Positions 28,897 to 37,893 are shown, counted from the stretch's first letter. The stretch: 64,000 nt of DNA from Flavobacterium notoginsengisoli (GCF_014207905.1 NZ_JACHLB010000002.1:124001-188000); one strand, 5' to 3'. A program made the numbers and translations. Notes: generated by a model from the sequence alone, not told the origin.

Positions 28897-29733
28897 CTAT
28901 AAATCTCTATTTTTTAATAATTTGTATGCAGAAGATATAAATATGAATGTCCATGCTAGAACAATAAAAATCGCCGTATAGTTTATACTGTAATCGATAT
29001 CTGTTTCAATTCCTATTTGTGAACCAATATTTTTAACGACAGAGAGTCTTGGCCCAGGATTAACAATTAGATTTGACATTGCTTCTAAAGGCAGAAATTG
29101 CATTATTTTTTCATCTGTATTGCTGTCTGGGAAAATTTTAAATGCCAAAGTTCCTTTTATAATTCCTTCGATAATACTCCAAACCAGAAGAAATCCCAAA
29201 GCAAAAGCAGAACGTTTTACAAGAATTCCTAAAAATAAACAAAAAGAAAAGAAACCCGTGAGTTTTACAAAGAAAGCTAAGAGGTAATCTAAGTCACTAA
29301 ATATAATGCTGAACTCTGTGTAAGAAGAATAAAATAATCCTAAAATTAGGCTCAAGATAAAAATAAAAACAGTTGATCCGAAGGCGAATAAAACTACTGT
29401 CAAGAATTTTGAAAGTATAAATTCTTTTTTACTTAATCCATCGATTAGATTTTGTTTTAAAGTTCCGTAACTATATTCATTAGCCATCATAGAAACAATT
29501 ACAATCGCCAAAAAGAATTTTAACCAAGCAGCTACATAAGTATTAAAATGCCAAATAAAAGGAAAATTAAAGATTCCCATTTCTGCTAAATGAAATTTAA
29601 ATGGCCCAATATCAAATTTTATGGATGCAATTAAGGCTATAAAAGAAAGTAATATAAAGTAAGTTAAGGTTAAAATACGACTGGCTTTATTCATCCAGAT
29701 TTTTTGCAATTCTATAGAAAGAAGTCTTTTCAT
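28897..29733 (-). CDS. ABC-2 type transporter permease
   Basis: A 278-residue integral membrane protein with six predicted helices (first at about 20-40). The cytosolic N-terminus MKRLLSIELQKIWMNKASR is typical of ABC-2 permeases. The segment MMANEYSYGTLKQNLIDGLSKKEFILSK is the conserved coupling region. It follows the ATPase gene by 3 bp and must form a transporter with it. The exported substrate cannot be told. Confidence 0.9.
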   Translation of the reverse strand: MKRLLSIELQKIWMNKASRILTLTYFILLSFIALIASIKFDIGPFKFHLAEMGIFNFPFIWHFNTYVAAWLKFFLAIVIVSMMANEYSYGTLKQNLIDGLSKKEFILSKFLTVVLFAFGSTVFIFILSLILGLFYSSYTEFSIIFSDLDYLLAFFVKLTGFFSFCLFLGILVKRSAFALGFLLVWSIIEGIIKGTLAFKIFPDSNTDEKIMQFLPLEAMSNLIVNPGPRLSVVKNIGSQIGIETDIDYSINYTAIFIVLAWTFIFISSAYKLLKNRDL

Positions 29734-29736
29734 GGT

Positions 29737-30648
29737 TTAGTTTTTTTGAGCGGTAGCATTTTTGGTTAATTCTAAAAATTGAGCTTCTAAACTGTTTTTA
29801 CGTCTTACCAAATGGCTTAAAACAATATTTTTGGAAAATAAAAACTGATTTAAATCAGAAGCAGATAATTCAGATTTCAGATAAACTAAAACTTTTCCAT
29901 CTTCTTCAGAAACGTGATCAATTGCAGAATGTTCCTGTAGAGCTGTTTTTAATAGCAAATTGTCATTAGACTGAATTTCAAAAAAACCTTCGTTTGAAGC
30001 CATGTCATCAACAGGACCAGAATATAAAATTTCGCCTTTTCTTAATACAATTACTTGAGAACAAACTTTTTCGACTTCATCTAATAAATGTGAAGCAAGC
30101 AAAATAGTAGTTCCTTGAGAAGCAATTTTTCTAATAATATCTCGAATCTGATGAATTCCTTGCGGATCTAATCCGTTGGTTGGTTCATCTAAAATTAAAA
30201 TTTCAGGGTCGTTTAAAAGGGCAGATGCAATTGCCAAACGCTGTTTCATTCCTAAAGAAAAAGTACTGAATTTGCTGTCTTTTCTATCGTCCAGACCAAC
30301 TAATTCTAGTTTTTCTGCTACTTTAGAATAATTGATGTTTTTGATTTTGCAAACCAATTTCAAATTTTGTTCTGCTGTCATGTATGGGTAAAAATTGGGT
30401 CTTTCTATAATTGCTCCAACTTTTTTCAAGGCTTCATGTGTTTCTACTTTTCCGTCAAACCATTTATAATTTCCAGACGATTTATTTACAACATTAAGCA
30501 CAATACCTAATGTAGTCGATTTTCCGCTGCCGTTCGGGCCAAGAATGCCATAAACACGACCTTTCTGTATAGTAAAAGACACATTTTTTAAAGCCTGAAT
30601 TCGGCCGTATCTTTTATTTAGATTCTCAATGGTTAATATGGTTTCCAA
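29737..30648 (-). CDS. ABC transporter ATP-binding protein
   Basis: A 303-residue ATPase. Walker A is GPNGSGKST (37-45), the signature is FSLGMKQRL, and Walker B is ILILDEPTNGLDP, followed by a switch His in LLASHLLDEVEK. The C-terminal 90 residues form the extra domain seen in drug/bacitracin-type ABC-2 exporters. It is the first gene of a two-gene operon with the permease. Confidence 0.95.
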   Translation of the reverse strand: METILTIENLNKRYGRIQALKNVSFTIQKGRVYGILGPNGSGKSTTLGIVLNVVNKSSGNYKWFDGKVETHEALKKVGAIIERPNFYPYMTAEQNLKLVCKIKNINYSKVAEKLELVGLDDRKDSKFSTFSLGMKQRLAIASALLNDPEILILDEPTNGLDPQGIHQIRDIIRKIASQGTTILLASHLLDEVEKVCSQVIVLRKGEILYSGPVDDMASNEGFFEIQSNDNLLLKTALQEHSAIDHVSEEDGKVLVYLKSELSASDLNQFLFSKNIVLSHLVRRKNSLEAQFLELTKNATAQKN

Positions 30649-30754
30649 ATTTTTCTGGTTTTAGTTTTTAGTATGACGAATCAACTTGATTTTTGTTACT
30701 TTAAATTCTAACTTTCAATCGTATTGATGTAAATTTGTATTAAAGATATTCAAA

Positions 30755-31807
30755 ATGAGCGAGCCTTTAATGGTTTTAAAAAAACCGTCTTATCCTTTAA
30801 CACAGCCACTTTTAAGTTATTTAGAAAGATACGAGCGTATTTCTAAGGTTTCTGTGTTTTATGATGATCTGCTTCGTTTTTCGGGTTCCATAAATGTTTA
30901 TGATAAAAATGACACCGATACACTTTGGATTAGAGTGTATTACGGCGAATTTGAACGCAATGAAATTGATTTAAACCTAAAGAAAATTTATTCGCTTTTG
31001 CATTCTGATGGAAATAGTGAAATTATTCAGTATCTAAATGTCGATGCAATTGATTATTGTACTTTCGGAAATTCGAAACCTTTTAGAATAAAAGTTAGAA
31101 ATATTCTGAACGATAATTACGTTCATTTTTACATTAAAAAAGCCGATGCTTCGAGGATTTATGGATTAGAACTGGAAGATATTCTTTCGCCAGATAAAAT
31201 CAATTTTTTAGTTTATAAAGACACTTTGATCGAGGAGCATATTATCGGAATTCCAGGCGATGTTTTTATGGATACTTTATTAGAAAGCTGTTCTGAAACC
31301 GAAAAAGCGCAAATTGCTAAAGAGTTTGTAAAATTTAATGAACGCTGTATGATTCGTCTTTTAGGCGATATGCGTGCTTACAATTATGTAATTGTTCCAA
31401 TTCACGATTTTGATCAGGTAGTTTATAAAATTCGCCCAATCGATTTTGACCAGCAATGCTATGAGGGAAATTTCAAAGTTTATCGCCCGCAGTTTTTTAA
31501 AGAAAATTTTCCGATGATTCAATTGATTAAGGAGAAATTAGAAGAGCGTTCAATTATTCAATATAAAGATGAAGAAAGAGCTATTTTGGCAAAACGTATC
31601 CATTCGGCAGAAACCAGAATTAATAAATTACTAAATATAATGTGCCATGACACGATTTCGACTCAAGAACATTTATTGCAGTTAAAAATGGAATTGTACA
31701 GATATACAAACGATATGAAGTTTAAAAATGCAAAATCAATGGGACATATTATGCACGCAGCATTCGAATTTATTACGCGTAATTTTAAAAACACACATTT
31801 AGTTTAA
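30755..31807 (+). CDS. Possible divergent kinase-fold protein (conserved hypothetical)
   Basis: A 350-residue cytosolic protein not assigned to a named family. Its layout recalls kinase-fold or aminoglycoside-phosphotransferase-like proteins. There is a candidate beta3 lysine in VHFYIKKADASR (K128/K129), a candidate helix C glutamate in IEEHIIGI, a catalytic-loop-like LGDMRAYNYVI (204-213, D then N five residues on), and a metal-binding-like RPIDFDQ (228-233). The C-terminal 100 residues look helical. A -7 element TAAATTTG lies at 30730-30737. It is divergent from the ABC operon. The kinase reading is inference from motif spacing only. Confidence 0.6.
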   Translation: MSEPLMVLKKPSYPLTQPLLSYLERYERISKVSVFYDDLLRFSGSINVYDKNDTDTLWIRVYYGEFERNEIDLNLKKIYSLLHSDGNSEIIQYLNVDAIDYCTFGNSKPFRIKVRNILNDNYVHFYIKKADASRIYGLELEDILSPDKINFLVYKDTLIEEHIIGIPGDVFMDTLLESCSETEKAQIAKEFVKFNERCMIRLLGDMRAYNYVIVPIHDFDQVVYKIRPIDFDQQCYEGNFKVYRPQFFKENFPMIQLIKEKLEERSIIQYKDEERAILAKRIHSAETRINKLLNIMCHDTISTQEHLLQLKMELYRYTNDMKFKNAKSMGHIMHAAFEFITRNFKNTHLV

Positions 31808-31816
31808 AAGTATTTT

Positions 31817-31875
31817 GCCACAGATTTCACAGATTAAAAGATTTTATAATCATTATAATTCTTTTAAGCTGTGGC
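31817..31875. repeat. GCCACAG inverted repeat
   Basis: The gap between two plus-strand genes holds GCCACAG at 31817 and its complement CTGTGGC ending 31875, with TTAAAAGA/TCTTTTAA as an inner second arm. It may act as a weak terminator or be one copy of a dispersed palindromic repeat. Confidence 0.6.
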
Positions 31876-31893
31876 TAAAAAAAAATAAATCTT

Positions 31894-32751
31894 ATGAAAA
31901 AATCTTTTTTAATAGTCGTTTCTTTAATTTTATTGGCTTGTCAGCAACAATCTAGTTCTGACTTAAAAGAGCTTTATTCGCTTCCAAAAAAAATAAAAGA
32001 GTCTTCTGGAATTACTTATTTTCCTGAAACAAATATTCTTTATACTTTGGAAGATAGCGGAAACAAAAATGCTATCTACGCTATTGATTCAAAAGGGAAA
32101 TTAGCTAAAACCATAACTATTTCGAACGCTACAAATGTAGATTGGGAAGATATTACAAAAGATAAAACAGGAAATATTTACATAGGCGATTTCGGAAATA
32201 ATGACAACGAAAGAAGAGATCTATGCATTTATAAAGTTGCCAAAAATCAATTGAATAATGATTTGGCTAAAGCCGAATATAAAATTTCATTCTCGTATCC
32301 TGAACAAAAAGAATTTCCGCCAAAGAAAAAAGAAATGTTTTATGATGTAGAAGGTTTCTTTGAATTCAATGGTTATTTCTATCTTTTTACCAAAAACAGA
32401 AGTAAAGGTTTTGATGGAACTGCGTTTATCTACAAAATAAAAAATGTCGCAGGAACTCAAAAAGCAGTGAGAATAGGAGAGTTTAAAACTTGTAGTAATT
32501 ACAATCATTGTGTTTTAACGAGCGCCACAATTAGTCCAGACGGAAAAAAAGTGGCCTTGCTTAGTCATGATAAAGTGCTTTTATTTAAAGGTTTTAAAGG
32601 AGATTTATTTCACAAAGGAACTCATACGCAAATAGAACTAAATCATTTTTCTCAAAAAGAAGCCATCGTTTTTAAAGATAATAACACCCTTTTGATCGCA
32701 GATGAAAAAGCCGATAAGATAGGAGGAAAGGTCTACGAATTTAAGCTCTAA
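31894..32751 (+). CDS. Propeller-like lipoprotein of unknown function
   Basis: A 285-residue lipoprotein (lipobox LLAC, Cys16). Repeated segments of the type GITYFPETNILYTLEDSG, DWEDITKDKTGNIYIGDFGNN and SATISPDGKKVALLSHD look like blades of a beta-propeller, similar to the SdiA-regulated / SMP-30-like group. No catalytic site is evident. The stop codon TAA at 32749-32751 lies inside the first unit of a CTAAG repeat array. The role is unknown. Confidence 0.78.
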   Translation: MKKSFLIVVSLILLACQQQSSSDLKELYSLPKKIKESSGITYFPETNILYTLEDSGNKNAIYAIDSKGKLAKTITISNATNVDWEDITKDKTGNIYIGDFGNNDNERRDLCIYKVAKNQLNNDLAKAEYKISFSYPEQKEFPPKKKEMFYDVEGFFEFNGYFYLFTKNRSKGFDGTAFIYKIKNVAGTQKAVRIGEFKTCSNYNHCVLTSATISPDGKKVALLSHDKVLLFKGFKGDLFHKGTHTQIELNHFSQKEAIVFKDNNTLLIADEKADKIGGKVYEFKL

Positions 32752-32784
32752 GTTACTGAGATGCTAAGATTCTAAGGAACTAAG
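32746..32784. repeat. Period-8 CTAAG repeat array
   Basis: About five degenerate octamers (of the form ATGCTAAG, ATTCTAAG, GAACTAAG) in plus orientation. The first unit supplies the stop codon of the lipoprotein gene. The array pairs, inverted, with 32831-32880 around a terminator. Confidence 0.85.
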
Positions 32785-32788
32785 TTTC

Positions 32789-32824
32789 AAAAAAAACAGC
32801 CATGAATGCATGGCTGTTTTTTTT
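32789..32824. terminator. Bidirectional terminator between convergent genes
   Basis: A perfect stem (AAAACAGCCATG, loop AATG, CATGGCTGTTTT) flanked by A and T runs can work on both strands. It sits in the centre of a pair of inverted octamer arrays. Confidence 0.93.
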
Positions 32825-32830
32825 ATCGTA

Positions 32831-32880
32831 TCTAAGAAAAAAACTTAGAATCTTAGCATCTCAGAACCTTAGGAACTTAA
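32831..32880. repeat. Period-8 CTTAG repeat array (inverted partner)
   Basis: Octamers AAACTTAG, AATCTTAG, CATCTCAG, AACCTTAG and GAACTTAA run in exact period 8. The last unit contains the stop codon (complement of 32877-32879) of the large phosphatase/barrel gene. Confidence 0.88.
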
Positions 32881-35800
32881 AAACTATATGCTGCTCCAAA
32901 AATCACCCTTCCAATTTCGTCAGGAGATTTAAAGTATGAGATTCGTGCAGTTAAAACGTTGATTGCATTCAACCAAAGTCCGCCGCCGTAATCGTGGTGC
33001 CATTTTTTAGAATCTTCGCCATCAAGCCAAACTCTTCCGTAATCAAAACCGCCTAGAATTCCGTAAGTAAAAGGAGCAATTGTTTTTCTTATTCTGCCCA
33101 GGCTTAAACGTAAATCAGAACTTTGAGAAAAATACGAATTTCCTAAAAAGCGTTCGTTTCTAAATCCTCTTAAATCTGTATCTCCTCCTAAAGCTGCACC
33201 TTGATAAAATTCATAATTATTATTAAAAATGGCTTTTCCTTTCAGATAACTTGCTAAAATCAGTTTTCCTGTTTTGTCAATTTTATGTGTAAAACCTATA
33301 GCACTTTCTAGAGTTGGAAAGTTTTTATTGGTTTCCTCTAGATTGGTTGTCCATGTTCCAGCAATCATAAAAAACATTCCAAGAGTTGGTTTTGCTGCAA
33401 AATCTGAATTTTTGAAAAGATATTTTACTTTCAAACTTCCGTAATTCTGACTGTTAAATACATCTGGATTTACAATATTCGGAAGATTGATAAAACGATT
33501 CTCAGTTTCTTCAACCGTCATTCTCTGGAAAATGGGTTGAATGCTAAATTCGCTACCATATCTTCCAACGTGTCTGATAGCTCCAGAAGCATTAAATTTT
33601 CTGATTCGAACACGGTTGTAATCCATGCTTAAATCATCATCATATTGAGCTTCATTTCCGTAGCCAAAATAATTCATGGCAAAATTTGGGGTAGTATAAA
33701 GAGATTCAACATCAATAACCCATTTTCCGAGTAATCCAGGGAAATGTGCAGCGTAATTAAACTCTAAACCACCCGTTGCGAAATAATAAAAAGCATTTAA
33801 AACATGTCTTTGCGTATACGGATTTTGTTTAAAATTGTTCACCGTATAATTGAAATTAATACCAACTTTTACTCCATCATCAGGGTTAAAACCAATGTTT
33901 GGAAGCCCAGAAACGACATTGTATTTCGGTTTTTCATAGTTGTATAAGTTAACATCGTAATCGTCTGTTAATTGAGTCTGAGTTTTAGAATCTAAATTAT
34001 AGGTGTTCTCTTTTGATTTAAAATCGTAAACAATAACTTTTCTTCCGTTTTCGATATTATAAGTATCATTGTTTTGTCCACCAATTAAACGAATCTTAAT
34101 GTTTGATTTGTAATTGCCTTTTACTTCAAAAATATCATTATCATCTAAGCCGTAAATCCATAAATTTTTGGTTTTGGCATCTGTAACTGTTTTAGAGTAA
34201 AGCAAATCGTCTCCCTCTTTTTTACTTCTGAAAACCTGAATTTCTATACTTTTTTTAGCATTATGATTTAGAACAAATTTGTCTTTTTTGTCTGTTCCGG
34301 CAATCATAACCGTTCTGCTTAAAACATCAGCATAAATGGCAGCATATTTCTGAAGTTCTTTTTTTCTGTTTTTTAATTTTCGAATAATTTCATCGACAGT
34401 TTCATCCTGAACTTCTTTTGGCATGTTTTTAAAAGACTTTTCGATATCAGCATCAGATAAATTATCTTGAATATATTTTGCCTGTTCAATCCAATCTTTT
34501 TGATCTGAGGTTCTTAAGAAAGCCAAATCCATCGGATAAGGTTCTCTGCTTAACCATTTTACATTGCCAATTTTATCCTTAAAAGTTCTCATATGACGCA
34601 ATGCCGGAATATTCATTAAAATAGAAAGCAAAGCCCCATCATATTTTACAAATGCTTGATCTCTGTCGCGCGGAATAGGTTTGTAAATTACTTTTCCATC
34701 CTTTTTAAATTCTGCCCAACGCCATTGATCGCTATGTCTGTCCCAATCACCAATTAAAATGTCGAACAAACGAGCTTTTATATATTCTTTTTCATCAACT
34801 GAATATTTTTCATCTTTATGGAGATTCAGCATCATGTCATCTGTGCCAATGATATTGCTTGGATTACCAAAGTTTTTGCCATCTAAATGATTATCAGCTG
34901 GTCTTTCTTCAATCATATACAATTGATCTCCAAAGCCTGCATTAAACTCACCCAAACCATTTTGTCGTGGAATGTAATATAGAATTGGATTTGTATGTAG
35001 TAATCCAATTTTGTTAGACATACCATCAACTGCATATGGAGCATATGGATGAGAAGTAGTGTAGAAATCAAACAAGAAACTTTCTGTATAAGTATCTTCG
35101 AAATCATTTACCACATATTGATCTTTAAAAGCAACAGATTGTAAAAATACGGTCGCACTTTTTTTCATGCCACGCATTACAAATTCACGCCCTTTAGGAT
35201 CAGACATTCTTAAAGAAACCGATTGATGTCCACCGCCTTCGCGAATTGGTTTCAGTCCACCTTTTAGCGTATCAACAGTTGCAACATTTGCTTCAATGGG
35301 CATACTGTAATATTTTCTGTAATGTTTTCCGAATAAGAAACTATGAAACCAACTTTTATCTGTCATTTTAGGCGAATAGATAGAAGTTGTAATTTTTGAT
35401 GGAAATTTATTTGGAATATCTGAAGCCCAGTTAATTTCTTTGGCTTTTATAATTTCACGTTCAAAAAGAAGTTTTTCTTTATTGTTTTCATTTCCATAGA
35501 ATGAAACTTTGGCATCACCGCTTTTAAATAAAGTCAGTTTTACATAACCATTTCCACCATAAGAGAAGTCATTGTCATGCACAGCTCTGGCAGCTTCAGA
35601 TTTAGATCCTGCACCGCTTATAATTTGCTGAATATTTTCATTGCTAATGTACTGCAAGTTATGATCGTGGCCAGAAACTACAATAACATTTTTCTGCTTT
35701 TGCAAAAGTGTTTTAATTCGCTTAGCGTAAATTGTATATTGTTTGTTCTGAATATCTTGTGGACTAACACCAGATGTTTTTCGTAATAAATTGATGAACG

Positions 35801-36608
35801 AACCAATAATTGGTAAAGGAATTTTTTGTTCTAAAGGGAATAATTGTTTTTCTAATGAAAATTGTCCACCATGAGTACCGTTGCTTAGTAAAGGATGATG
35901 AATAGCCAGAACAACAGTTTTCTCCTGATTTTTGTTTAAAATGTTTTCGAGTTCTTCAAAAAAAGCTTCTCTGGTTTTGATTTCGCAATTATCATTGATT
36001 GTTGGATGATTATCCCAATCTTCTAGAAACCATTCGCTATCGATAGTTACTAACGTTGTAATACTATCAATTTTCACATCTTCTATCGGGCAAGACTTTC
36101 TAGGTAAAAAAGCTTTCTTGTCATTTAGATGTTTTGTTACAAAATCGGCTTGTAATTCAAGACCTTTAATACCGCTGTACCAATCATGATTGCCTGGAAT
36201 AAAGATGGTTTTTCCTCTGTAACCATCGGCCAATTTTAATTGATTAGTAAGTTTTGTTTCGGCTAAAGCCTTGTCTCCAGACTTTTTATCGCTCGGAAAA
36301 CCTTTAGGATAAATATTGTCTCCCAAGAAAAGCAAAGTCGATTTTTTACTGGCTTTTTTCAGTCTTTGATGTAAAAGTTCCAGTGTTTGCTGTGCTTGTT
36401 CTTCGTCAGCATTTCCAGCATCACCTACAAGATAGAAAGTATGCGCAATTTTTATGGTATCTGTTGCGTTTTCATTCTCGATCGAGCTTACATTTTTTCC
36501 GTATTGGGGCTTGTGAGTTGCACAAGAATAAACTAGGAAAAGTAGAAGTAGAGTAACCGTTCCAGTTTTAATTTTGGCAATAAAATGATTATCCAAAAAC
36601 AATTTCAT
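32877..36608 (-). CDS. Phosphatase - kinase-like - beta-barrel fusion lipoprotein
   Basis: A 1243-residue envelope protein. The signal peptide has a lipobox (VYSC, Cys29). Residues of about 55-340 are a calcineurin-like metallophosphoesterase: VGDAG with D63, LGDN 95-98, GNHD 139-142, IHHPLLSNG and SGHDHN. The centre (about 450-800) has FVMRGMKK, then IGDWDRHSDQWRW (G620-W629) and IPRDRDQAF (D648/D650). That pairing resembles the catalytic and metal sites of HipA/Fam20-type atypical kinases. The last 350 residues are a BamA/D15-like barrel with GGDTDLRGFR (1141-1150, the loop-6 type motif) and a terminal AAYSF. Phosphatase and barrel are well supported. The kinase call is inference. Confidence 0.85.
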   Translation of the reverse strand: MKLFLDNHFIAKIKTGTVTLLLLFLVYSCATHKPQYGKNVSSIENENATDTIKIAHTFYLVGDAGNADEEQAQQTLELLHQRLKKASKKSTLLFLGDNIYPKGFPSDKKSGDKALAETKLTNQLKLADGYRGKTIFIPGNHDWYSGIKGLELQADFVTKHLNDKKAFLPRKSCPIEDVKIDSITTLVTIDSEWFLEDWDNHPTINDNCEIKTREAFFEELENILNKNQEKTVVLAIHHPLLSNGTHGGQFSLEKQLFPLEQKIPLPIIGSFINLLRKTSGVSPQDIQNKQYTIYAKRIKTLLQKQKNVIVVSGHDHNLQYISNENIQQIISGAGSKSEAARAVHDNDFSYGGNGYVKLTLFKSGDAKVSFYGNENNKEKLLFEREIIKAKEINWASDIPNKFPSKITTSIYSPKMTDKSWFHSFLFGKHYRKYYSMPIEANVATVDTLKGGLKPIREGGGHQSVSLRMSDPKGREFVMRGMKKSATVFLQSVAFKDQYVVNDFEDTYTESFLFDFYTTSHPYAPYAVDGMSNKIGLLHTNPILYYIPRQNGLGEFNAGFGDQLYMIEERPADNHLDGKNFGNPSNIIGTDDMMLNLHKDEKYSVDEKEYIKARLFDILIGDWDRHSDQWRWAEFKKDGKVIYKPIPRDRDQAFVKYDGALLSILMNIPALRHMRTFKDKIGNVKWLSREPYPMDLAFLRTSDQKDWIEQAKYIQDNLSDADIEKSFKNMPKEVQDETVDEIIRKLKNRKKELQKYAAIYADVLSRTVMIAGTDKKDKFVLNHNAKKSIEIQVFRSKKEGDDLLYSKTVTDAKTKNLWIYGLDDNDIFEVKGNYKSNIKIRLIGGQNNDTYNIENGRKVIVYDFKSKENTYNLDSKTQTQLTDDYDVNLYNYEKPKYNVVSGLPNIGFNPDDGVKVGINFNYTVNNFKQNPYTQRHVLNAFYYFATGGLEFNYAAHFPGLLGKWVIDVESLYTTPNFAMNYFGYGNEAQYDDDLSMDYNRVRIRKFNASGAIRHVGRYGSEFSIQPIFQRMTVEETENRFINLPNIVNPDVFNSQNYGSLKVKYLFKNSDFAAKPTLGMFFMIAGTWTTNLEETNKNFPTLESAIGFTHKIDKTGKLILASYLKGKAIFNNNYEFYQGAALGGDTDLRGFRNERFLGNSYFSQSSDLRLSLGRIRKTIAPFTYGILGGFDYGRVWLDGEDSKKWHHDYGGGLWLNAINVLTARISYFKSPDEIGRVIFGAAYSF

Positions 36609-36634
36609 AATTTAGTGGTATAAAAATATTCTTT

Positions 36635-37813
36635 ATGAATCTAATAGAACAATCCGAAGATTTCGTCAGTAATTTACTCAAAGATAAACTTTCTAATTTA
36701 TATTCTTACCATAATTTTAACCATACTTTCACAGTGGTTACTGCGGTAAAAGAACTTTGTAAAAAAGAAGATGTCGGAGATGGTGATAAAGAGGCACTTT
36801 TAGTTGCTGCTTGGTTTCATGATACGGGATATGTTGACGGTTACGAAAACCACGAAAGTAAAAGTGTGAAAATTGCAGAAGATTTTTTAAAAGAAAAGGG
36901 AAAATCAGAAGAATTTATTGCTCTTGTTTCGAGTTTAATTTTAGCTACAGCTAAAGAATATGAGCCTAAAACGCATTTAGAAAAAATCATTAAAGATGCT
37001 GATTACGCACATTTAATGGGAACTGAATATACCACAACTTGCGAATTATTACGACTAGAATTGAAAAATACTGGAATTGTAAACTTCTCAAATGCAGAAT
37101 GGACAAGAGAAAATTTGAATTTCTTATTGAATAAACATCGATTTTATACCGACTATGCTCTAAGAAAATGGCAACCTTTAAAAGAAAAAAATCTGCTTTT
37201 GATTCAGAAAAAAATAAATAAACAAGAATTGAAAGCGGCCGCAGCAATCGAAGAAGAAAATAAAAAGAAAGATAAAACAGAAAAACCAGATCGCGGAATT
37301 GATACTTTATTTCGTGTTACACTTGGGAATCATACACGCTTAAGCGGCATTGCAGATAGTAAAGCAAATATTCTTTTATCTGTAAATGCGATTATCATTT
37401 CGATTGCACTCTCTTCAATTATACCTAAATTGGATAGTCCTAAAAATGCACATTTAGTTGTTCCAACTTTTATTATGCTGATGTCGAGTGTTGTCACAAT
37501 TATTTTTGCAATTCTTTCTACAAGACCAAAAGTAACTTCAGGTTTTTTTACTCGCGATGATGTTGAAGCGAAAAAAGTAAATTTAATGTTCTTCGGAAAT
37601 TTCTATAAAATGCCTTTAGAAGATTATGATTGGGCCATGAATGAAATGATGAAAGACAGAGATTATCTGTATTCTACAATGATCAAAGATTTGTATTATC
37701 TAGGTTTGGTTTTACAGCGAAAATACAATCTACTCAGAATTGCCTACAACTTTTTTATGGTCGGAATTATTATCACCGTAATTGCGTTTGTGATTGCTTT
37801 TAAATCGATTTAA
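36635..37813 (+). CDS. HD phosphohydrolase fused to Pycsar-effector-like (PycTM) membrane domain
   Basis: A 392-residue protein. The N-terminal half is an HD metal-dependent phosphohydrolase with all ligands in place: H30 in HNFNHTF, H62-D63 in AWFHDTGY and D121 in KDADYAH. A charged Lys/Glu linker (about 190-220) follows. The C-terminal half begins with the DSKANILLSVNAIIIS pattern (241-256) of the Pycsar effector TM family (formerly DUF5706). It has helices at about 246-264, 275-295 and 371-390. In Pycsar, such domains are activated by cyclic pyrimidine nucleotides and damage the membrane. No cyclase gene is nearby. Its start is 26 bp from that of the divergent phosphatase fusion. Role in defence or signalling is inferred. 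Confidence 0.85.
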   Translation: MNLIEQSEDFVSNLLKDKLSNLYSYHNFNHTFTVVTAVKELCKKEDVGDGDKEALLVAAWFHDTGYVDGYENHESKSVKIAEDFLKEKGKSEEFIALVSSLILATAKEYEPKTHLEKIIKDADYAHLMGTEYTTTCELLRLELKNTGIVNFSNAEWTRENLNFLLNKHRFYTDYALRKWQPLKEKNLLLIQKKINKQELKAAAAIEEENKKKDKTEKPDRGIDTLFRVTLGNHTRLSGIADSKANILLSVNAIIISIALSSIIPKLDSPKNAHLVVPTFIMLMSSVVTIIFAILSTRPKVTSGFFTRDDVEAKKVNLMFFGNFYKMPLEDYDWAMNEMMKDRDYLYSTMIKDLYYLGLVLQRKYNLLRIAYNFFMVGIIITVIAFVIAFKSI

Positions 37814-37840
37814 AAAATTAGAAAATATTGTTACGATTAA

Positions 37841-37880
37841 AGCTTTGTCAAAGTTTGGAACTTTGACAAAGCTCTTTTTT
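37841..37880 (+). terminator. Terminator of the HD-PycTM gene
   Basis: A perfect 15-bp stem (AGCTTTGTCAAAGTT, loop TGG, partner 37859-37873) with a run of ten T from about 37875. It is unusually strong for this window. Confidence 0.96.
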
Positions 37881-37893
37881 TTTGCAGAAGTAT

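Noticed and set aside
36635..37813. Complete Pycsar or CBASS locus
   Set aside because: No cyclase or other defence gene is within 10 kb on either side, so only an orphan effector-like gene can be claimed.
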